Below, piece by piece: positions 35,182 through 43,698 of a stretch of 64,000 nt of DNA. The notes below the pieces were generated by a model, which was given only the letters and a program-made list of their open reading frames with translations, did not search any database and was not told the DNA's origin. Position 1 is the first letter of the stretch, and every line of letters begins with the position of its first letter. The translations under genes and the position numbers were made by a program. This stretch comes from Ramlibacter sp. Leaf400 (lineage in GTDB: Bacteria; Pseudomonadota; Gammaproteobacteria; Burkholderiales; Burkholderiaceae_C). The DNA lies in the NCBI RefSeq assembly GCF_001424545.1, contig NZ_LMQL01000012.1, forward strand, positions 1-64,000, in the 5' to 3' direction.

Positions 35182-36405
35182 TTACCAGCGCGCGGCCATC
35201 GAATCGGCCGAGAAGCGCGGATCGCGGGTGATCGCGCCCAGGTCCACGAACTCCATCTGCGACAGCGGGATCGAGCTGACGTCGCGGAACATCTGCTCGC
35301 TCCATGCCGCGTTGGGCTCGCCCTGCACGTAGAAGTCCATGCCGATGTCCGACACGTAGAGGCCGTAGCGCTTGGCCGCGGTCGCGATGGCCTTGGCCTG
35401 CGGCGTCCAGTGGTCCGGGATGGCGAAGTCGGCCTTCAGGCGCAGCACCGCGCCGAAGGGGATGCCGCCGGGCGTGTCGCCGCCGGCGAAGTGGCGCGCC
35501 GGCCAGTTGAAGCTGCGCGCCAGCACCGCGTCGCGGAACGTCACGCGCAGCGCGTGGCGGATCTCGCCGGTGTCGGCCTCGGCCGCCTTGGCCAGGAAGG
35601 GCGTGATCGGAAGGCCCGCCGCATCGCCCGCGGTCCAGCCCGAGGGCCGCAGCGCCAGCGACTTCAGGTCCCAGGCCGCGCTGGACATCGTGTACCACTG
35701 GCCGCCGATCGGATAGGTGGCGTAGCCCTCCCACAGCCGGCAGGCGCCCTGTTCGACCACCAGCACGTGGTGGTCGCCGCAGCTGTTGGGGTCGTGGCAG
35801 GTGCCGCCCTCGTTCTTGACGTTGGTGCGCGGGAAGGGGAAGCGGCGCTGGTCGGCGGGCACCGCGCTGCAGCCGCGCGTGAGCGTGTGGCCGCCGGCGC
35901 CATCGGCCACGGCGCAGTCGCTCTCGTGCGGCCAGCCCACCTGGCTGCTCACGCCCGAGGGGCTGAAGTCGTACTGCACCTGGTTCCAGGAGGTGGTGGC
36001 GGCCGAGCCGTCGACCACGTTCACCGGCATGCCGTAGTAGGCGTCGCGCTGCGTCGGATCCTCGCCGCGCCACCAGTCGGCCCGGAAAGGCGTGGACGTG
36101 CCCACCGAAGCGATCCAGGCCGCGCTGTTGGCGTGGGCCGGAAAGCGGCTGGTGTCGTCGATGCGGGTGTTGAACACCGCCTCCTGCGGGAACAGCTCGC
36201 AATCGGCCAGCACGGGGGCCGGGCCGGTCGCGCCGGCGCCGGTCCCGGGCGCCGGCGCGGCGATGGTGCTGCCCGCCGGGATGTCGCCCGACGCGCCGGC
36301 CGCGGCACTGCCGCCGCCACCGCCACCGCCGCAGGCGATCAGCGTGGCCACGGCCGCGGTTGTCGTCAGCAGGGCGATCGCGCCCCTGCGTTGCTTCTTC
36401 TTCAT
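35182..36405 (-). CDS. Secreted lipoprotein of unknown function
   Basis: 407 aa. The signal peptide ends at TLIAC (Cys25, lipobox), followed by a Gly/Ala linker (GGGGGGGSAAAGASG). The mature part has a conserved pattern: DHHVLVVEQGACRLWE, SSAAWDLKSLALRPSGWT, ADAAGLPITPF, IRHALRVTFRDA, and AKRYGLYVSDIGMDFYVQG near the C-terminus. I recall similar proteins in other bacteria, annotated as uncharacterised secreted proteins, but cannot name an activity. The Cys residues at GTCHDPNSCGDHH suggest a disulfide. Downstream on the same strand is a two-component system; upstream is a 97-bp nested inverted repeat. Confidence 0.72.
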   Translation of the reverse strand: MKKKQRRGAIALLTTTAAVATLIACGGGGGGGSAAAGASGDIPAGSTIAAPAPGTGAGATGPAPVLADCELFPQEAVFNTRIDDTSRFPAHANSAAWIASVGTSTPFRADWWRGEDPTQRDAYYGMPVNVVDGSAATTSWNQVQYDFSPSGVSSQVGWPHESDCAVADGAGGHTLTRGCSAVPADQRRFPFPRTNVKNEGGTCHDPNSCGDHHVLVVEQGACRLWEGYATYPIGGQWYTMSSAAWDLKSLALRPSGWTAGDAAGLPITPFLAKAAEADTGEIRHALRVTFRDAVLARSFNWPARHFAGGDTPGGIPFGAVLRLKADFAIPDHWTPQAKAIATAAKRYGLYVSDIGMDFYVQGEPNAAWSEQMFRDVSSIPLSQMEFVDLGAITRDPRFSADSMAARW

Positions 36406-36416
36406 CTTGTTCTCCA

Positions 36417-36513
36417 GACTCAGCAGTTCGGTGACCCCTCATCCTCGACGGGACGCGGGGCTTACAACCGTGTCGAGGTGCAAAGATGAGGTCGGGGTCT
36501 TTACAGCTGAGTC
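36417..36513. promoter_or_regulatory. Nested inverted repeats upstream of the lipoprotein gene
   Basis: Four complementary arm pairs nest around one centre: GACTCAGC (36417-36424)/GCTGAGTC (36506-36513); GACCCC (36433-36438)/GGGGTC (36494-36499); CTCATC (36438-36443)/GATGAG (36485-36490); CCTCGAC (36443-36449)/GTCGAGG (36472-36478). They occupy most of the gap between the Mut7-C and lipoprotein genes, just upstream of the lipoprotein start. It could be a 5'UTR structure, terminator of the upstream genes, or operator array. Confidence 0.5.
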
Positions 36514-36532
36514 CAGCGATGCGCGAAGCAAT

Positions 36533-37018
36533 TCACGATGGCAGCCATCCGGACAGGGTTCGCTCCAGCGCGGCCCGCATGCGGCGGGCGTGGGAGCCCT
36601 GCCAGTAGAGGCGGCCACAGCCCGGGCAGCGGCGGGCCGGGCCGGGCAGGGCGCGCACGTCGGGCGGCAGCAGCTCGTCGCGCTGCTCCTGCGAAAGGGG
36701 CTCGGACAGGAGGGTGTTGCAGACCGTGCAACGGGTGAAGAGTTCGGCCGGCGGCTCCAGCCGGAGCGAGAGCACGAGGTCGCGCAGCTGCTCCAGCGGC
36801 GCATCGCTGCGCACTTCGTGCGCGCGATGCGGCTTGAGCTCGCGCAGCAGGTGCCGGTCGCGCGTGAGCAGGATGCGGCGCTGCTCGTTGGCCAGGAACA
36901 CCAGCTCGGGATCGGCGAGTCCGGGCTCGAACGTGGTGTCCCAGCCCAGGACCCGCAGCCAGCGCGCCAGGCGCGCCAGCATGGCGTCGGCGGCGAAGCG
37001 CGGCGCCGCGCCGGCCAT
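36533..37018 (-). CDS. Mut7-C RNase-domain protein
   Basis: 161 aa. The N-terminus (FAADAMLARLARWLRVLGWDT) and LANEQRRILLTRDRHLL are the Mut7-C PIN-like RNase signature, and the C-terminal CTVCN...CPGCGRLYW supplies two CxxC pairs of a zinc ribbon. Members are predicted RNases of unknown target. It is 9 bp downstream of the Bug receptor gene on the minus strand, probably in the same transcript. Confidence 0.85.
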   Translation of the reverse strand: MAGAAPRFAADAMLARLARWLRVLGWDTTFEPGLADPELVFLANEQRRILLTRDRHLLRELKPHRAHEVRSDAPLEQLRDLVLSLRLEPPAELFTRCTVCNTLLSEPLSQEQRDELLPPDVRALPGPARRCPGCGRLYWQGSHARRMRAALERTLSGWLPS

Positions 37019-37027
37019 GGAAGCCCC

Positions 37028-37999
37028 TTACTTCTTGCCCAGCTGCAGGCGGCCGGCGCCCTCGGTGTAGAGCTTGGTCTTGTCCGCCATGAACGCATCC
37101 ATCTGCTCGAGGCCGACGTTGACCAGCTCGAAGCCGGACCTGCTGGCCAGCTCCTTCATCTCCGGGTCGCTGTTGAGCGCCATCCACATGTCGCTGATGC
37201 GCTTGCGCGCTTCCGGCGGCGTGGACTTCGGGACACCGATGCCGCGGTAGGCACCGTCCACCCAGTCGACGCCCAGTTCCTTGAAGGTGGGCACGTCCGG
37301 CATGAGCGGATGGCGCTTCTCCATCGCCACGGCGAGCGGCCGGATGCGGCCCTTGTTGGCGATGGCGAACGGAACGTACGTCATGGCGCCGTCGACCTGG
37401 GAGCCGATCACGGAAGTCGCCATGTCGCCCGTGCCCTTGAACGGCACGTACACGGTCTTCACGCCGAAGGCCGCGTTCATGCGCTCGTGCGCCGCGTGGT
37501 TGGCCGAGTTCAGGCCCGAGCCGCCCAGGTTGAGCTTGCCGGGGTTGGACTTGGCGTTGCGCAGGAAGTCCTGGAAGTTCTTGATCGGGCTGGACTCGGG
37601 CACCACCAGGATGTCGGGCGTGAAGTGGAACCAGAACACCGGCGTGATGTCCTGGGTCTTGTACTGCACCGTGCCTTCGATCGGCTGGAACACGATGTGC
37701 GGCAGGTTGATGCCCACCACGTTGGCGCCGTCGCCGGGCAGCTGGTTGATCTGCGTCCACATCAGCGCGCCGCCGGCGCCGGCCTTGTACTGGATGATGG
37801 TCTCGACGGCGGGGCACTTCTTCTTGAGCACCACCTGCTGGTGGCGCGCCGACAGGTCCGATTCGCCGCCGGGCGGAAAGGCCTGCCAGTACATCACGTT
37901 CTTGTCGGGGCAGCCCTGCGGGGCGCCCGCGGACGGGGTCTGGGCCAGCGCCAGCGGCGCGGCCAGGGCGAGCCCGAGGGCGATCGCGATCTTTCTCAT
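37028..37999 (-). CDS. Bug-family tripartite tricarboxylate transporter substrate-binding protein
   Basis: 323 aa. A Sec signal peptide (MRKIAIALGLALAAPLALAQ) is followed by a periplasmic Bug/TctC fold; the motifs QAFPPGGESDLSARHQ, LNLGGSGLNSANHA and PFAIANKGRIRPLAVAM are typical. These receptors bind carboxylates and work with TctAB, which is not in the window. It is 49 bp downstream of the tartrate-type dehydrogenase on the same strand, so tartrate or a related dicarboxylate is a reasonable ligand (inferred). Confidence 0.85.
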   Translation of the reverse strand: MRKIAIALGLALAAPLALAQTPSAGAPQGCPDKNVMYWQAFPPGGESDLSARHQQVVLKKKCPAVETIIQYKAGAGGALMWTQINQLPGDGANVVGINLPHIVFQPIEGTVQYKTQDITPVFWFHFTPDILVVPESSPIKNFQDFLRNAKSNPGKLNLGGSGLNSANHAAHERMNAAFGVKTVYVPFKGTGDMATSVIGSQVDGAMTYVPFAIANKGRIRPLAVAMEKRHPLMPDVPTFKELGVDWVDGAYRGIGVPKSTPPEARKRISDMWMALNSDPEMKELASRSGFELVNVGLEQMDAFMADKTKLYTEGAGRLQLGKK

Positions 38000-38048
38000 C
38001 CTTGTCTCCTTGTTGGCATGCTTACCAATGAACCCTTGTCGCAGAAAT

Positions 38049-39119
38049 TCAGGCGTTCTTCAATCGGTGACAAACCGCATCGGTCACCTGCGCCGTGGTG
38101 GCCTTGCCGCCGAGGTCGCCGGTGTGCAGCTTGGGGTCGGCGGTGACGGCCTCGACGGCCTTCATCAGGCGCCTTGCCGCGGCGGTCTCGCCCAGGTGCT
38201 CCAGCAGCATCACGCAGCTCCAGAACGTGCCCACCGGGTTGGCCAGGCCCTTGCCCATGATGTCGAAGGCCGAGCCGTGGATGGGCTCGAACATGCTGGG
38301 GTAGCGGCGTTCGGGGTCGATGTTGCCGGTGGGCGCGATGCCCAGGCTGCCGGCCAGTGCGGCGGCCAGGTCGCTCAGGATGTCGGCGTGCAGGTTGGTG
38401 GCCACCAGCGTGTCGAGCGACGCGGGCCGGTTGACCATGCGTGCGGTGCAGGCGTCGACCAGTTCCTTGTCCCACTTCACGTCGGGGAACTCCCTGGAGA
38501 TCGCGACCGCGATCTCGTCCCACATCACCATCGCGTGGCGCTGCGCGTTGGACTTGGTCACCACGGTCAGGAGCTTGCGCGGGCGCGACTGGGCCAGCCG
38601 GAAGGCGTAGCGCATGATCCGCTCGACGCCGGCGCGGGTCATCATGCACACGTCAGTCGCCGCCTCGATCGGATGGCCCTGGTGGACGCGGCCGCCGACG
38701 CCGGCGTACTCGCCCTCGGAGTTCTCGCGCACGATCACCCAGTCCAGGTCCTTGGGGGTGCAGCGCTTGAGGGGCGCATCGATGCCCGGCAGGATTCGCG
38801 TGGGCCGCACATTGGCGTACTGGTCGAAGCCCTGGCAGATCTTCAGCCGCAGGCCCCACAGCGTGACGTGGTCGGGGATCTGCGGGTCGCCGGCCGAGCC
38901 GAACAGGATGGCGTCGAAGCCGCGCAGCTCGTCCAGCCCGTCGGCCGGCATCATCTCGCCCTTCTCGCGGTACCAGTCGCCGCCCCAGCCGAAGCTCTGG
39001 AATTCGAAACGCAGGCCGTCCTGCGAGGCGGCCAGGGCCTGCAGCACCTGCTGGCCCGCGGGGACCACTTCCTTGCCGATGCCGTCGCCGGGAATGCAGG
39101 CGATACGGTGTGTCTTCAT
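38049..39119 (-). CDS. ttuC: Tartrate dehydrogenase/decarboxylase or isopropylmalate dehydrogenase-like enzyme
   Basis: 356 aa member of the isocitrate/isopropylmalate dehydrogenase family. Visible are IACIPGDGIGKEVV, the substrate-binding VRENSEGEYAGVGG (typical of tartrate/D-malate dehydrogenases, with Glu at the specificity loop), VTKSNAQRHAM and FEPIHGSAFDIMGKG. The TtuC/DmlA type oxidises tartrate or D-malate with NAD+. Placement beside a Bug receptor and near D-tartrate dehydratase supports tartrate or a close analogue; leuB is less likely because no leuCD is present. Confidence 0.85.
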   Translation of the reverse strand: MKTHRIACIPGDGIGKEVVPAGQQVLQALAASQDGLRFEFQSFGWGGDWYREKGEMMPADGLDELRGFDAILFGSAGDPQIPDHVTLWGLRLKICQGFDQYANVRPTRILPGIDAPLKRCTPKDLDWVIVRENSEGEYAGVGGRVHQGHPIEAATDVCMMTRAGVERIMRYAFRLAQSRPRKLLTVVTKSNAQRHAMVMWDEIAVAISREFPDVKWDKELVDACTARMVNRPASLDTLVATNLHADILSDLAAALAGSLGIAPTGNIDPERRYPSMFEPIHGSAFDIMGKGLANPVGTFWSCVMLLEHLGETAAARRLMKAVEAVTADPKLHTGDLGGKATTAQVTDAVCHRLKNA

Positions 39120-39226
39120 CGTCGCTCCTTGGGTTGTGAGCGACCGATCATGGGGGCTGCGGGCGGCGCCGAATCGGCGCGGTCCTCAAGCGACCCTTCA
39201 CCCCCAGGTGAAGAATGGGGAGCGGC

Positions 39227-40342
39227 TCAGACGGCCTTGTTCATGTCGACGTCCAGCCCGGCCTTGCGCATCTCGCGCGCGACCAGCAGGTGCCACAGCT
39301 GGGCCTCGTCGCGGGCGTGCAGCTGCACCAGGCCTTCCAGCTCGGGCGCCAGCGCGGCCTTGCCGCCGGCCAGGAAGCAGACCTTGCGCCGCGACAGCAG
39401 GCCGAACAGGAAGCCGATCTCCATCAGCGTCTGCGGCTTCAGGCCGGCACCACCCGCCGCGGGGGCGAGGTCGGTGGCCGGGACCAGCACGATCGCGTAG
39501 TCGGCCCCGCGCACGCCTTCGAAACGGTCCAGGAAGGTGCTGTCGTCGCTCACGGCCGGCGCGCCCAGCGTCACCGCCTCCAGGCCGAGCTGCTCGACGA
39601 AGGCGGCGACCGAGCGCGTGCCCGCGTCGTCCGGCTCGCCGACGATGGCGACGCGGCGCCCGCCGGTGGCGGCGGAGGTCGTGGAAGGGGACGGGGTGGC
39701 AGGTGTCGGCATGGGCGGTTTCGTGGGGGCGGGCGTGGGAGCGGGTGTCGGGGCGGGTGTGGGCGCCGGGGTCGGAGCCGGCGTGGGAGCGGGAGTCGGA
39801 GCAGGCGTGGGCGCCGCAGTCGGAGCGGGCGTAGAGGCCGGAGGGGGCGCCGGCGTCGGAGCAGGCGTCGCGGCGGGCGCAGGCGTTGGCGCGGGGGTAG
39901 GTGCAGGCGTGGGTGCGGGAGTCGGCGCCGGCGTCGGTGCCGCCTTCGAATGCTTCGGCGCCGGCGCGGGCTTCGCACCGGACTCCATCCGCTTGGCCAG
40001 CACCTTCATCGCCGAGTTGATGCTGGAGATGGCCTTGTCGAGGCCCGCCTTGATGCCGTCGCGCAGCTCCTCGTCGGTGTAGCGGTCGCCGAAGCTGGTC
40101 TCCATCGACGCATCCAGCGCGCCGACCTTGTGGTCCTTGTAGTCGGCCGTGCCGCCGCCCAAGACCTCGGCCAGCACGCCGTTGATGCGGTTCTGCATGC
40201 CCTCGATGCGCGGGTCCCAGCGGTCCTGCAGGCCGCTGAGGTCGAAGCGGCGCGCCTCCTGCGCCAGCCGCTCCAGCCGCTCGATCGCGGCCTCGGGATC
40301 GGCTGCGCCGTGGTTGCGCGAGTGGGAGTTGCCGTTCGACAT
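39227..40342 (-). CDS. Predicted nucleotide-binding TIR protein (PCTIR/Cap12-like) with long Pro-Ala-Thr linker
   Basis: 371 aa. Residues about 12-122 are a helical region ([54 protein letters not shown]) like the N-terminal part of predicted nucleotide-binding TIR proteins. Residues 123-226 are a Pro-Ala-Thr repeat linker (TPAPTPAP). Residues 229-345 match the TIR_2 (Cap12) domain: [58 protein letters not shown] with Glu308 at the NADase glutamate position of this family. Cap12-type TIR domains cleave NAD+ when activated in anti-phage signalling. The start is ATG 40342; the frame continues upstream but without family-like sequence. No CD-NTase or cyclase partner is adjacent. It lies between ttuC and its LysR regulator. 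Confidence 0.78.
   Translation of the reverse strand: MSNGNSHSRNHGAADPEAAIERLERLAQEARRFDLSGLQDRWDPRIEGMQNRINGVLAEVLGGGTADYKDHKVGALDASMETSFGDRYTDEELRDGIKAGLDKAISSINSAMKVLAKRMESGAKPAPAPKHSKAAPTPAPTPAPTPAPTPAPTPAPAATPAPTPAPPPASTPAPTAAPTPAPTPAPTPAPTPAPTPAPTPAPTPAPTKPPMPTPATPSPSTTSAATGGRRVAIVGEPDDAGTRSVAAFVEQLGLEAVTLGAPAVSDDSTFLDRFEGVRGADYAIVLVPATDLAPAAGGAGLKPQTLMEIGFLFGLLSRRKVCFLAGGKAALAPELEGLVQLHARDEAQLWHLLVAREMRKAGLDVDMNKAV
39700..39960 (-). repeat. Degenerate short tandem repeat encoding TPAP units
   Basis: On the plus strand, repeating GGAGCGGGCGTGGGTG-like 12-bp units, GGGCGTGGGAGC/GGTGTCGGGGCG, encode the TPAP repeat of the TIR protein on the minus strand. The units differ at third positions, so the peptide repeat is kept while the DNA diverges, but the array remains prone to slippage. 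It is coding DNA, not an intergenic satellite or CRISPR. Confidence 0.75.
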
Positions 40343-40403
40343 GCGGAGGTGGGAAGCTGCGACGGCTGCCACTTTAACTGGTCCCGTTGAGCAGAATGCA
40401 GGC

Positions 40404-41318
40404 ATGTTCACGCCCGCCGCTTCCGCCGAGATGCAGTTCTTCAGCCTGTTGGTGCGCAGCGGCAGCCTGTCGGCGGCCGCGCGCGAACTGCAGGTCACCA
40501 CGCCCGCGGTGAGCAAGCGGCTGGCGCTGCTGGAGCAGCACCTGGGCGTGCGCCTCCTGCGCCGCACGACGCGCCGCATGGCGCTCACGGCCGAGGGCGA
40601 GACGTACCTGGCCGACGCGCGCCGCATCCTGGCGGAGATCGAGGCGCTCGAAGGCCGGCTGCGCGGCGCGACCGAGCAGCCCGCCGGCCTGCTGCGCGTG
40701 AACGCCACGCTGGGCTTCGGGCGCCTGCGCATCGCGCCGCTGATCTCCAGCTTCGTGCGCGAGCACCCCGGCGTGCAGGTGCAGCTGCAGCTGTCGGCCA
40801 GCCCGCCGCCGCTGACGCAGGACGCCTTCGACGTCTGCGTGCGCTTCGGCGAGCCGCCCGACGCCCGCGTCATCGCGCGCCTCCTGGCGCCCAACCGGCG
40901 GCTGCTGTGCGCCTCGCCCGGCTACCTGGCCCGCCGCGGCACGCCCAAGTCGCCGGCCGACCTGGCGCGGCACGACACCATCGCCATCCGCCAGGGCGAC
41001 GATGCCTACGGCGTGTGGCGCCTGCAGTCGGGCAAGCGCACCGAGACCGTGAAGGTGCAGGGGCCCCTGAGCAGCAACGACGGCGAGATCGCCGTGCAGT
41101 GGGCGCTGGCCGGCCACGGCATCGTGATGCGGGCCGAATGGGACGTGGCGCGCTACCTCAGGAGCGGGCGGCTGCGCGAGGTGCTGGCCAACTGGCACAC
41201 GCCGCCGGCCGACGTCTATGCGGTGTACCCGGTGCAGCAGCAGGGCGCGGCGCGGGTGAGGGCCTTCGTGGAGCACCTGGCGGCGCAGCTGCGCCGCGAC
41301 TCGGGCCCGGCGGACTGA
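40404..41318 (+). CDS. LysR-family transcriptional regulator
   Basis: 304 aa. The N-terminal HTH ([40 protein letters not shown]) and the C-terminal effector domain (about 90-300) are complete. The effector-domain sequence is of the DmlR/CrgA type, which commonly controls a divergent metabolic gene. Here the divergent neighbour is the TIR gene, not ttuC, so the usual regulator-target pair is separated by about 1.2 kb. It starts from ATG 40404, 61 bp from the TIR start. Confidence 0.9.
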   Translation: MFTPAASAEMQFFSLLVRSGSLSAAARELQVTTPAVSKRLALLEQHLGVRLLRRTTRRMALTAEGETYLADARRILAEIEALEGRLRGATEQPAGLLRVNATLGFGRLRIAPLISSFVREHPGVQVQLQLSASPPPLTQDAFDVCVRFGEPPDARVIARLLAPNRRLLCASPGYLARRGTPKSPADLARHDTIAIRQGDDAYGVWRLQSGKRTETVKVQGPLSSNDGEIAVQWALAGHGIVMRAEWDVARYLRSGRLREVLANWHTPPADVYAVYPVQQQGAARVRAFVEHLAAQLRRDSGPAD

Positions 41319-41369
41319 GCGGCGAACTTCCCTAGGTCGGCCGGCCGCGGCGTCCCTAGAATCGCGCGC

Positions 41370-41408
41370 ATGACTCATCAGGCAGAACACAAGGAGCCGC
41401 GGGCATGA
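41370..41408 (+). CDS. Possible 12-aa leader ORF upstream of the small membrane protein gene
   Basis: ATG 41370 opens a 12-codon frame (MTHQAEHKEPRA) ending in TGA (41406-41408) that overlaps the ATG of the next gene (ATGA). It covers that gene's ribosome-binding site AAGGAG. This could be translational coupling or coincidence. Confidence 0.25.
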   Translation: MTHQAEHKEPRA

Positions 41409-41785
41409 GCGGGCTGACCGCCATCCGGATCGCGGCGCTGCTCGCGATCGGCTACGGACTGTGGGTGCTGGTCGGCGGACCGGTGCAGCTGGGTGCGGGC
41501 TCGCAGGCGCTGACCATGCGCCTGAGCCTGGGCAACCCGGTCGCCTGGCTGATCGGCCTCCTGGCCGTCTTCATCGGCTGCTTCCTCTGGATGCGGTTCG
41601 CGTGGGCGTGGTGGCTGGGCCTGGCGGCGGCGCTGTTCCAGGTCTGGCGCATCGTCTACCCGATCTTCTCCAGTGCCGGCGCGCCGCGCCTGCCGGGGCT
41701 GGTGACGCTGCTGGTGCTGGCCCTGCTGGTGCTGTTCATCGTGCTCCTGTTCTTCCCCAAGGCCCGCGCCGCCTGCAGCCGCTGA
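41405..41785 (+). CDS. Small integral membrane protein, hypothetical
   Basis: 126 aa with about four hydrophobic segments: residues 7-24, 46-64, 66-85 and 95-118, ending in a short basic tail. AAGGAG lies 8 bp upstream of the ATG. No family recognised. It is preceded by the LysR gene and followed 38 bp later by the DUF1439-like gene. Confidence 0.7.
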   Translation: MSGLTAIRIAALLAIGYGLWVLVGGPVQLGAGSQALTMRLSLGNPVAWLIGLLAVFIGCFLWMRFAWAWWLGLAAALFQVWRIVYPIFSSAGAPRLPGLVTLLVLALLVLFIVLLFFPKARAACSR

Positions 41786-41823
41786 CTGACGGCGGGCCGA
41801 TCCCCGGCCACAATGGGATCACC

Positions 41824-42384
41824 ATGGACCGCCGGTTGCTGATCGCCGCGCTCGCCTGCTGGCCGACCGGGCGCCTGCTCGCCCAGGACGACGCTTCGCG
41901 GCCGCGCCACAAGATTTCCGCGGCGACGCTGCACCAGTCGCTGGCGCAGCGGTTTCCGCTGCGATTCGGGCTGGGTGGCCTGCTGGAGATCGAGGTGACC
42001 GCGCCCAGCCTGCACATGCTGCCGTCCCGCAACAAGCTGGGTGCCGGGCTGCAGGCCCAGGTGAGCGGCGCGCGGCTGCAGGACGTGCCGCCCGCCGAGG
42101 TGGACGTGGCCTTCGCCCTGAGCTACGAGGCCGCCGACCGCAGCGTGCGCGCGCACCAGCCCGAGGTGCTGTTCCTGCGCGGGCCCGGCCTGCCGCCGGA
42201 GGCTGTCGAAGCCCTGCAGGCCATGGTCCCCGTGATGGCGCGCGAAGCGCTGCGCGAAGTGGTGCTGTACAGGTTCACCGCGCGCGACCTGGCCGTCGCC
42301 GACACCATGGGCTTCGAGCCGCAGGGCCTCACGGTCCAGGAAGACGGCCTGCTGGTGTCCTTCGGGCCCAGGTCCGCGCGCTGA
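41824..42384 (+). CDS. DUF1439 (YceB-like) secreted protein
   Basis: 186 aa. It begins MDRRLLIAALACWPTGRLLAQ, a signal peptide with Cys12 possibly used as a lipobox cysteine (AALAC), then the mature DUF1439 pattern SAATLHQSLAQRFPLRFG and LHMLPSRNKLGAGLQAQV. E. coli YceB is an outer-membrane-associated lipoprotein of this family with no settled function. The ATG at 41824 is used. The following gene is tarD, 55 bp downstream. Confidence 0.75.
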   Translation: MDRRLLIAALACWPTGRLLAQDDASRPRHKISAATLHQSLAQRFPLRFGLGGLLEIEVTAPSLHMLPSRNKLGAGLQAQVSGARLQDVPPAEVDVAFALSYEAADRSVRAHQPEVLFLRGPGLPPEAVEALQAMVPVMAREALREVVLYRFTARDLAVADTMGFEPQGLTVQEDGLLVSFGPRSAR

Positions 42385-42439
42385 ATCTGAGGCGCGGCTT
42401 GCGCGATGATCCCGGGTCCGTTCCTGGAAGGCCGCTGCC

Positions 42440-43606
42440 ATGAAGATCCTCGAAGTCCGCGAAAAGACCGTTCCCATCTCCTCCCCGATCCGCAACGCCT
42501 ACATCGACTTCAGCAAGATGACGCTGAGCCTGGTGGCGGTGGTGACCGACGTGGTCCGCAACGGCCGCCGCGTGGTGGGCTACGGCTTCAACTCCAACGG
42601 CCGCTACGGCCAGGGCCAGCTGATGCGCGAGCGCTTCATCCCGCGCCTGATGGAAGCCGAGCCGTCGTCGCTGCTCGACGACGCCGGCACCAACCTCGAT
42701 GCGCACAAGGTCTGGGCCTGCATGTTCAGGAACGAGAAGCCCGGCGGCCACGGCGAGCGTTCCGTGGCCATCGGCACCATCGACATGGCGGTCTGGGACG
42801 CGGTGGCCAAGATCGAGGACAAGCCGCTGTTCCAGCTGCTGGCCGAGCGCTATGGCGACGGCAAGCCCGACCGCAAGGTTTTCGTCTACGCCGCCGGCGG
42901 CTACTACTACCCGGGCAAGGACGACAGCCAGCTCAAGGACGAGATGCGCAAGTACCTCGACCGCGGCTATTCGGTGGTGAAGATGAAGATCGGCGGCGCG
43001 CCGCTGGACGAGGACCTGCGCCGCATCGACTCGGTGCTGTCCATCCTGAAGGACGGCCAGCGCCTGTGCGTGGACGCCAACGGCCGCTTCGACCTGGACA
43101 CCGCCATCGCCTATGCCAAGGCCCTGTCGCGCTACGACCTGTTCTGGTACGAGGAGGCGGGCGACCCGCTCGACTACGAGCTGCAGGCCACGCTGCGCAA
43201 CTACTACGCCAACCCCATGGCCACGGGTGAGAACCTGTTCTCCATGCAGGACGCGCGCAACCTGGTCCGCCACGGCGGCATGCGGCCCGACCGCGACTGG
43301 CTGCAGTTCGACTGCGCGCTCAGCTACGGCCTGGTCGAGTACCTGCGCACGCTGGACATGCTGCGCCAGCACGGCTGGTCGCCCAGCCGCTGCATCCCGC
43401 ACGGCGGGCACCAGATGTCGCTGGCCATCGCCGCCGGCCTGGGCCTGGGCGGCAACGAGTCGTACCCGGACCTGTTCCAGCCCTACGGCGGCTTCCCCGA
43501 CGGCGTGAAGGTGGACGACAGCCACGTGGTGCTGCCCGAGCTGCCCGGCATCGGCTTCGAAGGCAAGGCCGACCTGATCCGCGAGATGCGCGCGCTGGCC
43601 GAGTAA
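42440..43606 (+). CDS. tarD: D(-)-tartrate dehydratase (enolase superfamily)
   Basis: 388 aa. It matches the pattern of D-tartrate dehydratase as known from Bradyrhizobium: SPIRNAYIDFSKMTLSLVAV, GYGFNSNGRYGQGQLMRERF, VVKMKIGGAP (KxK catalytic lysines), CVDANGRFD and WYEEAGDP and MATGENLF (metal-binding Asp, Glu, Glu), and IPHGGHQMSL (catalytic His). It dehydrates D-tartrate to oxaloacetate. Together with the Bug receptor and ttuC it makes a tartrate-use neighbourhood, though the genes are not in one operon. Confidence 0.9.
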   Translation: MKILEVREKTVPISSPIRNAYIDFSKMTLSLVAVVTDVVRNGRRVVGYGFNSNGRYGQGQLMRERFIPRLMEAEPSSLLDDAGTNLDAHKVWACMFRNEKPGGHGERSVAIGTIDMAVWDAVAKIEDKPLFQLLAERYGDGKPDRKVFVYAAGGYYYPGKDDSQLKDEMRKYLDRGYSVVKMKIGGAPLDEDLRRIDSVLSILKDGQRLCVDANGRFDLDTAIAYAKALSRYDLFWYEEAGDPLDYELQATLRNYYANPMATGENLFSMQDARNLVRHGGMRPDRDWLQFDCALSYGLVEYLRTLDMLRQHGWSPSRCIPHGGHQMSLAIAAGLGLGGNESYPDLFQPYGGFPDGVKVDDSHVVLPELPGIGFEGKADLIREMRALAE

Positions 43607-43698
43607 GCGCGCCGCAGCTCTGCCGGCGGCTTCGGCAAGCAACAGCTTTCACCTCCGGCGGCAACACGGCCACGCGGCGCGCCGCTAGCCTCGCGGGG

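Noticed and set aside
39700-39960. The regular repeat array as a CRISPR or satellite
   Set aside because: There are no unique spacers between units and the units read through as TPAP codons of the TIR gene.
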